From positions 51,199,260-51,263,259 of the forward strand of contig CM055100.1 in the NCBI GenBank assembly GCA_029204225.1: DNA of 64,000 bases, read 5' to 3'. Position 1 is the stretch's first letter; every line of letters begins with the position of its first letter. Source of the stretch: Diphasiastrum complanatum (lineage: Eukaryota > Streptophyta > Lycopodiopsida > Lycopodiales > Lycopodiaceae). The translations under genes were made by a program, and so were the position numbers. The notes beneath the pieces are model-generated. The model saw only the letters and a list, made by a program, of their open reading frames with translations. It did no database searches and was not told the DNA's origin. Shown here piece after piece: positions 25,150-36,900 of this stretch.

Positions 25150-26040
25150 AGTTATTCGGGACTTTTATTGGCTGTGCGCCGAATCTTAATTAAATGATAC
25201 TGCACCTTCTCCATAAAGTCAAGGCGTGTAGTATTGAAATCCAAATGATGCGGCAGGAAACAACGGTGGGCTCCAACAATCCACTTGGAAGTTGTCCATG
25301 AGGTGAAGCAGGATTCCCAAGAGCCTCCCATCATAGCCGCACGGAAATACAGTCGAACAATTGGCAGCTAACCTTTGATTTGCTCTAAGGCCATCGGCTT
25401 ATTTGGATCAAATGCCAGGGTAGGAAGGCAATCGTCCCATTTGGTTGCCACTGACGCCAACAAAGTTAGATCTTTTGCAAACATTGCCGATTGTCGCACC
25501 TTTGGTTCCGGAGAGTGGACATACTCTCTCTGATATGCCTGTAAAGCCCGGTGAAAATCCACTGAAATATTCCAGCTGTAAGGCTGGTGGATAATTGGCC
25601 AATTGGGCGTATGGATGGTGAATTTATCCATAGCCAATCCCAAATCTTTCCATTTTTGTCTTCACGGCATTGGCACGTAATAAGGATCTACCCGCAACTG
25701 GCGAGGGCTGGCGACGTAACTCCTAATTGATTCCGGAGTTTTCTCAAAAATCGTGATTCTCCATGTCGGCTGCTCTCCCAGTGCAAGTATTTTGTCCAAT
25801 TCTTTGTCGGCCTCGATCTTAAGGTCTTAAATTTGAGAACCCATCCACCACGCGAGGACTCATGTGGATGCTGTTTTAAGAAGGTCTGGATCTGGTCCTC
25901 AACGCTGATGGGCCTTATGAATAAATGGCTTGTCCTTGATGAGGTTGGACCCGCTTGTACTGCCGGTATAGTTGGCGGTTGATCTGCTAGATCTAGAGCT
26001 CCCCCCTGGTCCATGCTCGAATCAACCCCTGTATCCATCT
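25150..26040 (-). pseudogene. Unrecognised ORF pieces upstream of the LTR
   Basis: Minus-strand frames 26038-25688, 25643-25368 and 25334-25152 read as one broken protein of roughly 290 codons. Pieces include VEDQIQTFLKQHPHESSRGG, WPIIHQPYSWNISVDFHRAL and GGSWESCFTSWTTSKWIVGA. It is rich in Trp, Pro and His and ends close to the purine tract of the LTR at 24355-25101, so it is probably the last ORF of that element. I do not recognise a domain. It is not RT, RNase H or integrase. Confidence 0.45.
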
Positions 26041-26790
26041 ATACAGCTTCTTGGTGCGAAGGGGAGAATAGAGACATCCATTTGACATAGAATCCATCCA
26101 AAATGTGATGCAAGTGCAATGATTAGCCTTATTGTGACCATCTTGGCCACGGGTGCAAAGGTTTCCTCATAGTCTATCCCTCTTTCTTGAGCATAACCTT
26201 TTGCAACTAATCTTGCTTTATGTTTGTTAACACTCCCATTTGCATTCAACTTAAGCTTGAAGACCCACTTGCATCCTATTACATTCCTTTGAGGTCTCTC
26301 AACAAGCAACCAAGTTTCATTCTCAATCAAGGCATCATACTCATCCAACATAGCTTTATACCATTCTTTGGAGTTCAATGCATCTTCAACATTAGATGGT
26401 TCTTCAAAACTAGATAAAGCATAAGAAGTGGATGAGATACCCTCAACTTGCTGTCCTTTGCCTTGATATGTGAGCCTTTATGGCTCCACTTTTGCCCTTG
26501 AAGATCTCCTTGGTGTGATAGGTGGGTTTGGTGCTTGCTCCTCCATGAGCTCCTCCTCAAAACCAAGATCTTGCTCCTCGGCCATCTTCTTCTTGATTGT
26601 TGGAGCACTTGAGCCTTCTTCAAGCATATGCATATGATGTTCATCAAAGATGACATCCCTTGAAACAACAAATTTGTTCAAGGATGGGAGATAGACTTTG
26701 TAGCCCTTGCTTGAGCTTGCATATCCAAGCATGATGGAAGATGGATCCTCCTTGGTTCTTGTTTCAGCACATGTATCTCATCCTGAAATG
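26041..26790 (-). pseudogene. Ty1/copia pol fragment (integrase end and RT start)
   Basis: A minus-strand frame (26732-26478) starts with the copia integrase C-terminal signature: LGYASSSKGYKVYLPSLNKF then VVSRDVIFDE. After a Pro/Ser-rich linker the frame 26378-26022 gives the RT N-terminus: WYKAMLDEYDALIENETW, CKWVFKLKLNANGSVNKHKA and RGIDYEETFAPVAKMVTIR, ending at CQMDVS. The rest of RT, including YVDD, is missing and unrelated sequence follows. The break is a deletion or recombination point. Confidence 0.88.
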
Positions 26791-27889
26791 TGAATAGATA
26801 CATACAAAAAATTGCAAAAAACAAGGTGACATGTGTACAAATGAGTTATTGGGCTTCAATACTTTGTGATTGATTATGGACCACTACTGTCATCAAAACC
26901 TCTGGGTGTGAGAATTGTACAAACTTCTCATACATTAGAACGATGATATCATATGATTGTAGGTCTTTATAACAACAAGAACAATGCTTAAGTATTAATT
27001 TTGCATTTGTATAGATTTTTTGAACTAGGTAGGTTGAATATGTTGTGGATCATTTGTATGCAATGAAATTGCTAACTTTTTTTATGAAGACCAGCCCAAC
27101 TTTTTAGCACCTAAATAAATCGTCAATGCCAAGCACCTTTGTCGTTACCATGACTAAAATGTTTACGGATGATTCTTTTCTCAGACTTGAACTCATGATG
27201 TGTAGGTGTAGACCCTATAACTGCACCCCAAGTTTTTATTTTAATTCACATAATTGTCTTCCACATATCACTAAACTCAAAGATAAGGAGGAGCGTATTC
27301 CTTATCTAAGCCGAGGGTGTGGGCAAGGTCCCACCCTCATCTCATCCGACAATGTAGAACTCATGGATTGTTGGTGGATGAAAGTGGACCCTGCCTACAC
27401 CCTCAATCCGCTCTTTCAAACTTCTCTCATTAACTCCACAAACTTCGATGCACCTAATATAAGATAGTTACTTTTATAAGGCCCAAAAGCAAGTAATCAA
27501 TCAATATGTTATAGTACGTCTTGTGGTAGTCATAATTGTTGGTATGTACAAATCTTGCACATGACACAACAAAAGAAACAAAGAAGTCTCATTCAATTAC
27601 TTTTGTTCATTGAACCTAGACTTATATATGTGTGAAGATTACTCTCGTGGGTTAAAAATGGCATGCACAAAAATAACGCAAGAGATATCCACAAGAAAGT
27701 GGAAGCTTTGTTAGATCAAAATAGCTCAAAAGGCTCAACAATGCTAGTCCAATGGCCCACTGCAATCCTTCAACATTTAGATTAAGTGGGATGCACATTA
27801 ATTTGGATATTTTCCTCCAAAGAGGAAAATGGATGTGACAATCGTTGACAAAACAACTACTCCATCCACGTATTGGATTTTCTTGAGGC
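26791..27889. other. Intergenic, no gene recognised
   Basis: An open plus-strand frame at 27126-27467 (113 codons) has no recognisable domain and no codon bias that I can judge. The rest is AT-rich. Confidence 0.4.
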
Positions 27890-28925
27890 ATGTGCCACAA
27901 TTGGTCCCTACACAACCTATATGATGAGAATGAGAATTTCGTAGTTGCGAAGCTTTTGCGAAGGAACCGCGACTCTCTTGCCACTCGGATGGAGTTCAGA
28001 TGCAATCATTGGCCACTACCGGCTGAATCACATATGTGGTCCTCCAGAGTGCAATCAGGCACTCTGATCTAAGTTTATAAAATTAATGCAGCATTCAACA
28101 TAGTTTCAACCAAGATGCAGAATTAAAATGAACAAGAGAATTCAGAGACACGATTAACAGTAGACGCATTTGCATTTGAGATCAGACACAACAAGGAAAA
28201 CATCGATATTGATCTTTCTCTACTTTCTTCAAGCACTACATGCAAATCCACACATTGCATTGGCGTGGGAGAAACGCGGTTCTCTCACAAGCAATTGTCT
28301 CGCTTTACTAGCGGACAGTTGGATCTCTATGGAAACAGAACTCGTCTTGCACGCAGGCGGACTTGTTGTCTGTATTTCGTCTTGATTGCTTACTAGCATC
28401 AAACTACTACTTTACACTGTATGTGTGTTCTGTTGATCTATATGTCAAGTATCATCAGTATAGTCGCTCTATGTAAATCTGAGATTAGAGTGATTAAGCA
28501 TCTACAACTAATCAGGGAATTACAAGAGTTACAGATTAGCCATGACCTAAAATGTAGCTGCTGATGTCATGCCATCAGATCAGATATCTGTACTTCTGGG
28601 TACTTGCATGATCTCGCTGGTACTCCTTGGAGCGTGGAGGCCAGGAGAAGGTTTCGTTTCTGTCAGTGGTTTCGTTTTGGTCGTTTGCCTTCTCTCGTAC
28701 TAGACCGCAAAAGATTCTCGTGCCAGACCGCAAAAGATTATTTTTCATGAATCTTTCGTGTTCATGAACCATTTGTCTTCGTCTGCCTTGACTTTCGTGT
28801 TCACGAACCGTTTGTCTTCATTTCTTTTGACTTTCGCGTTCGCGAAACTTTTCGTGTTCTGTGTCTCTTGACTTTCACGCTCGCGAACATCTTCGTCAAG
28901 CTGAGGGTTGAAAGCTAGCAAGGCT
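27890..28925 (-). repeat. 3' LTR region of a copia family (copy 1)
   Basis: Follows the pol stop of the minus-strand copia element. It matches, with many differences, the region at about 61600-62420 downstream of a related pol. Shared stretches include CTACAACTAATC, GCTGATGTCATG and GGTACTTG. Exact ends are not fixed. Confidence 0.6.
28741..28900. repeat. About 40-bp tandem units with small palindromes, inside the LTR
   Basis: Three to four degenerate units share TTGACTTTCG then a near-palindrome: TTCGTGTTCACGAA, TTCGCGTTCGCGAA, TTCACGCTCGCGAA. The related copy at 61-62 kb also has CGAA-rich inverted words. Confidence 0.7.
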
Positions 28926-28927
28926 TT

Positions 28928-30427
28928 CTAGTTAGAAACATTTTGGTTCTTCAGCTCCCTCTCAAAGCATGATAGCTTTACGATCCCGAGACTGCTCTTT
29001 TGTCTCTCAAAGAGTCCTTTGTCCAGGCCTTTAGTGAAGATGTTAGCAACCATGCCTTTCATTCCGATTAAGGTGGTTTGCAGCATCTTCTTTTCAATTA
29101 GATCCCTGATCAAGTGGTACTTGATCGCAATGTGCTTCGTTTTGGAATGGAACATGAGATCTTTCGTCAGGTGTATTGCAGAGGTGTTGTCCATCTGCAA
29201 GACCAGGGGCTCGTTCTTTGTTTCGCCCAAATCATCCAGGAACTGCCTTAGCCAGATTATTTCGTTGGCCATCTTTGTTGCTGTAACATATTTTGCTTCG
29301 CAGGATGACTGGGCTACAACGGTTTGCTTCTTGCTGACCCAGAGAACAGCTGCTCCTGATGCGATGGTGCATCCTCCTGAGACGCTTTTATAGTCATCCT
29401 TGAGAGATGCCCATCTAGCATCGCTGTAGGAAAGTATCCTGAAACCTGTACCATGACAATAACACAAGCCATAATCCCTCGTTAATTGAAGATATTGTAA
29501 AATTCGTTTCGCAATCTTCCAATGTGTCAAGCCTGGATTCATGCAGAATTGGCTCATCCTGAATACTACATAAGCAATATTAGGGAGTGTGTTGTCTGCA
29601 AGGTACATCAATGATCCTATCAGCTTCTTGTAAGGTGTGAGCTGCATTCGTTCTCTCTCTTCCTCAGTCTTTGGACAGTCGTCGCTTGTCAGCACTGTCC
29701 CTGCGAGCATTGGAGTATTCGCTCCTTTGCAGTTCAGCATTCCAAAGTCCTCTAGGATCTTCTGGGTGTATTTGGACTGGTGCAGGTATAACTTACCTCC
29801 CTCGTAGTCCCTTTCAATTTGTAAGCCTAGGTAGCACCTGGCTTCTCCCAGATCCACGATCTCGAAATGTTTCGAGATGTCTGCCTTTACTTCAGCAATT
29901 AGCTGCTCACTCCTGCAAAGTATCAGATTGTCATCCACATACACAGCCAGAATGATGATCTGCCCATCTGTAAATCTGACATATACATTAGAATCAGCCA
30001 ACAGAGGCTTGAATCCTAATGATTTCAGGGCTTGATCTTTCTTCTTGTACCATTGTCGGGCTGATTGTTTCAGACCATAGATGCTTCTATGCATTCTGCA
30101 TGCATAGTCAGGAAGTGAATTTGAGACATATCCTGGGGGTTGATCCATGTAGACCTCTCCATCTAATTCGCCATGCAAGAAGGATGTCTTCTCGTCCACA
30201 ATGTGGATCCTGAGGTCATAAGCTACTGTGTATGCAAATAACAGACATAGGGACGAATGTTTGACGATAGGAGAGAAGGTTTCAGAGTAGTCAATATCAT
30301 ATCTCTGAGAGAAACCTTTCGCTACCAGTCTTGTCTTGTATTTCGTTATGTTCCCATCTGGTCCGTATTTGAGCTTGAAAACCCATTTAAATTTGACAGT
30401 CTTGCGCTTATGTGGTAATGGCTCCAA
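28928..30427 (-). pseudogene. Ty1/copia RT-RNase H, long open frame
   Basis: A 499-codon minus-strand frame carries nearly the whole copia RT and RNase H. RT motifs are KWVFKLKYGPDGNITKYK (14-31), FSQRYDIDYSETFSP, SFLHGELDGEVYMDQPPG and the catalytic YVDD at residues 163-166. RNase H has acidic residues in SYSDARWA (Asp336), SSCEAKY and QMDNTSAIHL (Asp413), then HSKTKHIAIKYHLIRD. The family's usual QxDVxxAF at the RT palm reads HIVDEKTSF. The frame runs into the upstream integrase through a single TAG just before its start (about 30437). This is the best-preserved catalytic module of the copia remnants. Confidence 0.93.
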
Positions 30428-31756
30428 CGTCCATACCTAGTTATTTCTTATGGACTCCATCTCTTCGTTCATGGCTTGGATCCATCTGTCCTTTTCTGGA
30501 CTTTCAGTCGCTTTTTCAAAAGTCTGTGGTTCGCCACTGAATCCGTAGAACTCTTCTGATGTGAAAGCTGAGCTGCCTGGCACATATCTTGTTGGTGCTC
30601 TTCGTGGTCTTGTCGACCTTCTGGGAGATCCTCCTGGAATAGCTATGCCTTTGCCCTTGTTTGCTCTGCTTGGTCCAGAACCATTTTGGTTTACAGGAAC
30701 TGCGGCAGCAAGTTGCCTCTCAAATCTTTCTTCGTAAGATTCGTCGCTCGAATGGGAGACGACTCAAAAATCTTCATTTTCGTGTTCGTCCTCTACTTCC
30801 TCTGTCGTTGGCAGCAGGTCATAATACTGTCTCTCCAAAAATTCATAGCTGACAGGATCGTCATTGGCCATTGTCCTGCACTCATCGAATCTGACATCTC
30901 TCACTGTTTTCACAGTGTTCGTATCTGGCATGTAGACTCTATAGTATGACGAGTTGTTGTCATAACCTACCAGAAATCCCTGCTCGGCTTTCTCATCAAG
31001 CTTCTTTCGAATCTTGTCAAAAATATGTGCATAAGTTGCACAACCAAAGATTCCGACGTGGGACAGATTGGGCTTTCTATCCCACCATAGCTCACGTGGT
31101 GTCATGTGAGGGACACCAGACTTGTATGTTCTATTCTAGATGTATGCGGCTGTAGCTATTGCTTCAGCCCACAGTGCCCTTGGAGCTTTCGAGTAGGCCA
31201 TCATGCATCTGGCTGCTTCTATTAGGGTTCTGTTCTTTCGTTCAGCAACACCATTGTGCTGCAATGTGTAGGCTGTAGTTCTTTTGTGAATGATGCCACG
31301 ATCATTGCAGAAGTCAGTGAAGCGATTCGAGATGTATTCACCACCTCGATCTGTCCTGATCTGCTTCACTTTGCTGCCTGTATATCTTTCAGCCCAATCC
31401 ACATATTTAGTGAATTTGTCAAGTGCTTCAGATTTATTCTGAATAAAATACACTATGGCAAATTTGCTATAATCATCAATGAAGGTTATATAATACTTTG
31501 AGTCTCCTACTGAGATCACATTGAATGGATCGCAGATGTTAGAATGCACTAGCTCCAGAATCTTAGTCGTTCTGAATGGAGTGCGTGACATCTTGCCTTT
31601 CAAACATGCATCACAGATGGTCGAACTTGTTGCATTCGAGATGCTGACCCCTGTTATCGCTCCATGATGGCTTGCTTGGTAAAGTGCCATTGAGTTCATG
31701 TGGCAGAGTCTTCTGTGCCACAGAGTATCTGGTGAGTCGTCATGAGTCTGATGCAC
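30428..31756 (-). pseudogene. Ty1/copia integrase, with stops
   Basis: Frames 31756-31136 and 31105-30764, and the open stretch to 30437, are one reading frame broken by three stops: near 31135, 30763 and 30437. It starts with the GAG-pre-integrase zinc-binding part (WHRRLCHMN, CDACLKGK). In the core the second Asp is in RTDRGGEYIS and the Glu in NGVAERKNRT. The first Asp, expected in H-[ST]-D-x-C-G-P, reads Asn (HSNICDP), so the integrase would be inactive. The C-terminal part has ELWWDRKPNLSHVGIFGC and VRDVRFDE, then a basic linker with RRSTRPRRAPTRY before RT. Confidence 0.92.
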
Positions 31757-32239
31757 TTGATCTGCAGGTAGGCATACCTTCAGATGATAGTTCCAGCATC
31801 ATGATTTGACTTCTTGATTTCGTCTGAAATCTGGTGAGTAATGCATCCCACATCTCCTTAGCTTTGGAGAGTGTAGCCAGGTCAAGTGTGAGACTATCTT
31901 CGATGGAAGATGATAGCAAGGCTACTGCCTTGTCGTTTTTCTCCCTCCATTCGCATAGCTCCTTGCATGTTGTTGTAGGCATTTCTTCTGTGCCATCCAC
32001 CCAGGGGAAGAGTCCTTCGCCCTTGAGTATCAGTGATGTCTTAAATTTCTAGGCTAGAAAGTTAGATCCTGAAGAATCAAGTATTGTGCAGATCTTGCTT
32101 TGCATGCTGCTGATTGAAGCCATTGCTTCGTGGAGTCTGTTCCCTTGTTGATGGTTGTTTGTTTGAATGCTTGGCCTCCTGGATCTGCTAGCTTCTTGGC
32201 TATGTCAGAATATGACAGGATAACTGGCTCTGATACCAC
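31757..32239 (-). pseudogene. Ty1/copia gag, truncated, with primer site
   Basis: Minus-strand frames 32239-32054 and 32000-31740 encode the start of a copia gag. WREKNDKAVALLSSSIEDSL, then SKAKEMWDALLTRF and QIMMLE, match the gag polyprotein helices of the family. The frame then stops near 31795 and GAG-pre-integrase starts at once in another frame. The rest of gag, the zinc knuckle and the protease are deleted. The primer binding site (minus TGGTATCAGAGCC, 32226-32238) lies upstream. No matching 5' LTR is recognised beyond it. Confidence 0.85.
32226..32238 (-). other. Primer binding site of minus-strand copia
   Basis: The plus strand reads GGCTCTGATACCA, the reverse complement of the initiator tRNA-Met primer site. 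Confidence 0.92.
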
Positions 32240-32517
32240 TTTGCATAGGCAGGAGGTCTTTCAAGATAAGCACCACTACATTATCCAAATGTTGATTAAA
32301 AAAACTATAGCTACTCTTAGTCAAAATCAATATATGCTATAAAAAATCTTATAGGCATTCTTTTCTAGGACGAATCAATCTATTGGCATTGTCGTAATTG
32401 CCACGTTAATGGTAAGCTATCGTGACAATTTTCTTAAAAACAACAGTCCTTTTCTAGTGAGTTTAAGTTAAAATTATATGAAATTGCAAGACATTATCAT
32501 AGTCATGTATATATGGA

Positions 32518-32518
<1 letters not shown>

Positions 32519-32586
<68 letters not shown>
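32519..32586. repeat. (AC)34 microsatellite
   Basis: 68 bp of uninterrupted AC repeats. Confidence 0.98.
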
Positions 32587-32589
<3 letters not shown>

Positions 32590-32781
32590 CCTTTTTCATG
32601 AAATGAGTCAAAGCTCCCAATGATCCTTTGGAGCACCTTGGTGAATGCCTTAAGATTAGTTAGAAGTCTTTATGGGCCATAAAAGTCATGTAAGTATTTT
32701 GATAGAGCCTTTTACATTTCAAAAAATGGACGTACCCCTACTTTAGTTCCCCACATTAATAGGATTTGGAAGATGTTAAAG

Positions 32782-32881
32782 GGATCAATGTATGATGCAC
32801 CACCACTGCATTTATAGTGGTGGGCTCTCAAGGATCAATGTATGATGTACCACCACTGCATTTATAGTGGTGAGCTCTCAA
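32782..32881. repeat. 50-bp tandem duplication containing a hairpin
   Basis: Two copies with two visible differences. Each contains CCACCACT...AGTGGTG, an 8-bp inverted repeat (7 bp in the second copy) with an 8-bp loop. Confidence 0.93.
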
Positions 32882-33560
32882 GGATCTAAGGGGAGGGTGG
32901 GTGATACGACCTTCTTCTTAGGGCCATTTCACACTACACTACTTGGCAAGTCCGAAATTCAAAAATGGAGCTCTCCCATTGCTCCAGGGAAAAAAATGGG
33001 CCTTCCCCCTTTCAAATTAACATGCACTTGCCACTATGTGGCAAATGACATGGCAGGGACCTGTGGTGCGTAGTGGCAACGCAAACCCATTTTTTGGGCC
33101 TAAAAACATTGCTTGGCATGTTGTTTGACCGTCTTGTTGCACGATCACTTGATGGAGGGAACTTCAATTGACTGAATTTATTTTGGATAATGTAAATTAT
33201 GTGAAAACCAATGAGAGTAGATTATTTGGACCCTCTCCTCACTCCCTCTGAATGTGAAAACACCCCCATGATTTAGCTCTTTGTGCACTCTCATGTATAT
33301 AAATATGTAAAAAGGTTGAATTTTGAAGGTGCTTAATTACATTTGAAATCATACACAGATTATATTTCAAGAGAAAGTTTTGTTCACAATTTAATACTTT
33401 TGAAGAATCTAATGTACAAATTCCATTGGACAAGAGTGGTTCATGTGACATGCATAAATGATAATGTGAGTTTATATGAAAATATTTTAAATTTCTCGTT
33501 GAACTATTTTCATATTTCTAAGCTAAATAAAAATGGCCTCCTTAACGAGTAAGCAGAAAG

Positions 33561-33956
33561 TGGTTGTGGATAATGTGGCGGTCTGGAGAGATTCAGCGCA
33601 GCGAAAGTAACGCCATAGCCGTAGCGCGCATAAGCCAAGAGAGAGAGAGGATCGCGATCATAACGAGGGCAAACGAAGGCCGTTGTATCTCATTGTATTC
33701 TTCTCCTCCCTATGGCATAGCCTCTTCTGATGCCTGCTTCACTTCTCTCCTTTCTCTTCTGCCTATTTTTTTCTTTCTTTATTTTCCTGATCAAAAGGAG
33801 CTGCCCGCTTTCGTATGAGCTTCTTTCATGTGTTTGGATCATCAGATATTGTAGGGTTTATGTGGAATCAATTTGGAAGGCTAGTTTAAGGTCGATCAGG
33901 CTTGAGATCGGTGTGAGGGATCAGTAAAGTGGTAAAGGAGGAGTAGGAGCGTTATT
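33561..33956 (+). promoter_or_regulatory. Probable 5' untranslated/promoter region of the PP1 gene
   Basis: The DNA becomes GC-richer just before the start codon and carries an AGAGAGAGAGG tract near 33638, common in plant leaders. No TATA box can be assigned. A leader intron is possible. Confidence 0.5.
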
Positions 33957-36900
33957 ATGGAGCCTGCCATGCTGGATGATATCATCACACGGTTGCTGGA
34001 TGTGCGCAATGGCAGGCCGGGCAAGCAAGTGCAGCTGTCGGAGGCGGAGATCAGGCAGCTATGTGTCACTTCCAAGGAAATTTTTCTGTCGCAGCCTAAT
34101 TTATTGGAACTACAGGCTCCCATTAAGATTTGTGGTGAGTTGAGATACCATCGCCAGATCTGTGGAGCCATTTTAGCAGATTTTTGCCTTCTTGCAACTT
34201 TTACCTTAGTCAGTGTGTTTGCTGCCAGGTTTTGGTTCTAAAGATGAAATATTATCATAATTGGATGAACAGTGGAATACACTTTTTACTCTATTTTCGT
34301 AGGTCATCATGCTTCACTCACCTGGAACTGTTGATGGCATTGCTACAAGCGGATGAATTGTTCTGATTTTATAGTGACGGGTAAAACAGCTGTGACATGA
34401 TGGCGTGGCTGTTAGGCCAACCACCTCGCCATTATTGTATGGCCTTTGAATGGAAGTCACTGAAAAATCCTTTTCAAAGCATAAACAATCAGCAAAGCAT
34501 TCTAGTTTATGGCTTTCATTTTTATTTTAATGGCTGACAGTTTTGGGCTTTTAAAGGTTGTAATATCGTCCAATTTCTTTACGAATTGGACTGTCTATGG
34601 GTCATCTGCTTTTGAAATTTTGTATGGACCTCAAGATTCATAATCTGCTGACACTAAATCATAGTGTGATTCACAGTCGTTTAACAGTCCTGTGTTTGAA
34701 ATGAAAAAATTAATCCACGGGATGTTTCAAACCTGGCTGCAGCCTGAAAAATTTCGAGGAATGCCAATCTTTTCACAATTTTATGCACTCTAGAAATGAA
34801 CGATTAAATTCTGTGTCAATCCTGTCTTATTTTGCTATTGTCATAGCCATTGCTGTAATAATATGGCATAGTAAAACTCTATGCTTAAGCTTTGAGAACT
34901 TTGCCACACTATCATTATCCATCATCTGCTAGTGGCTATGATTGTTAGTGGCACTTTTGAATCCGCAAACTGGTTTCACATTAGGCAAGAAAGTATTAAG
35001 GCTAGTTGATTGCAAGGGAGGAAAGGAATTGGCTTGTGTGTTTCTGATTCCTCTCAATATTTTGAAGTTATGGAAGGAGAAATTTGTAGATCACATATAA
35101 AGTGGCAGGCTTCAGCTTGGTAAGTCTCCATTTTGCACATAGCTTGGTTGAAATCAAGTAAACTCCTAAACCTCCATCAATCAACCCATTTTTGGGGCCA
35201 GCTTGAACCAATGGTTTGATTCAGCTGATTCGTCCATTTGTAGTGGGAAAGAATTGGCTTGGTTAGGTTCGAAATTTTTGGAATTGTTTTAGGTTACCTT
35301 TTTGGTTTTAATCTTGGTTTGTTGTTATAGGAAAAATAAGTGCTGGCTTAGTGTTAGGGTGCAATTGCAGGTATGTGTAGATTATAATCAATTGGGTCCT
35401 TTCTCCTAATTGTTGGCTCCTGAATTGAGTGTTAGGTGCCTCAATGCTCAATGTTTATTTCCACCCCTAATGTTGGCTTGGCCTTGCTTGCAAGCTATTT
35501 TAGGTGCCATTTCTAATTTTTAGTATATCAAAGTCAAAGTCTTAAAGTCAAGTTAATCAATCTTGCATGTAGGAGGGCGCACTAGTAGAACATGATTTTT
35601 CACTTAGAAAATTAATAAGGGTCTTTAATTTATATAAGGAGGGCTGGCGCCCACCTCTATTTATTCCATTGTAGAGAGCTATGCTCATTTTTCAGGCATT
35701 ATACGGACTTAAGCAAGCACCGAGGGCATGGTACTTGAGGATTGACACATACTTTGAGGAGCTTGGTTTTTAGAGGAGTAGTTTGGAGCCTACACTTTAT
35801 GTTTTGATCACGGATGGTCGTATTGTTATTGTAGTGATGTATGTGGATGATCTTGTTACCATAGGTTTGGATCGTGAGCAAGGTTACCAGCTCTGGTTCA
35901 AATTGGGCAATTCGAACCGGCTAGCTCGGTTTGAATCCACCATCGAGAGGGAGACTTAGATGAGGCCGCACTACATAGCTGGGGGGGAGGGACGACTATG
36001 TGTCCAGCTTCGCTCCCAAAGCCATGGCGAAAGCAGAGATTGTAGTTCGACAGTTGTTCTACACCTGCAATTTGCCATTTCATCTAGCTAGGACCCCGAC
36101 ATGGAGGAGGATGATGACTACAGTGAGTCCTATTGGGCAGGTGTGGTCGGGGCTATCTTGTGAGTCTCTTAGGATGAGGGCTCTTGTTGTTGAGCGGGCT
36201 TCAGTTGAGCAGCAACTAGAGCCCCTCAGGAGGGCATGGGCATGCACTTTAATACACATGCCAATTCAAGTTTTAATTTTTTAACCTTGTAGTTTTCCCT
36301 TTTTAGAATTGTCTCTCAAGTTTGAAGTTTCAACTTTCAAGTTAAATTTTAACTTTGAAGTTTGGATTTTGCCATTTCGGATTTAGGGTCTAGGGTTTGA
36401 ACTTTGAACTTCAATCTTCAATTTTGCAAATTGTTGTGACATATGTATTATGTGGCATGTCATATTCACGTTTAACTTTCAAGTTTCAAGTCTCAAAAAA
36501 TTAGAATAAGGAATTATGAATGATGATTGATCTGAGATCATTGATCCTTGCAATTTGCTATAAGCCTATGATGGTGTCACCTGTTGGAGCAATGCAAGGA
36601 AGCGCCACATATTGAATATCTTGGTGTCTTCTTGATAATGTTTTTGAGATCCATTGGTACCTCTAGGGTGGCAGTGACTAGCGATTACATGTTCACACAT
36701 ATTCGCGCCGCCATTGAGGAGGTGGGGCCACAATACGTTGCACAAGTATAATGAATGAATCCATTATAACTACTCACTGCTCAGAAGGTTTAGCAGCTAG
36801 GTTCTCAATTGTCAAGGGTCAAGATTGAAGACTCAATGCACATTGCACATGCCACAAATCTGGATAGTAGATTAAGTTTCTTATGTCTCCAATTTGGAAC

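Larger units (their letters stand above)
32240..33560. other. Intergenic region upstream of the phosphatase gene
   Basis: No gene seen. It contains the (AC)n tract and a two-copy 50-bp tandem repeat, both listed separately. The start may include the remains of the copia 5' LTR. Confidence 0.5.

Noticed and set aside
36000-36284. 94-codon plus-strand ORF in PP1 intron 1
   Set aside because: No recognisable domain. Lies in transposon debris beside the hAT remnant.
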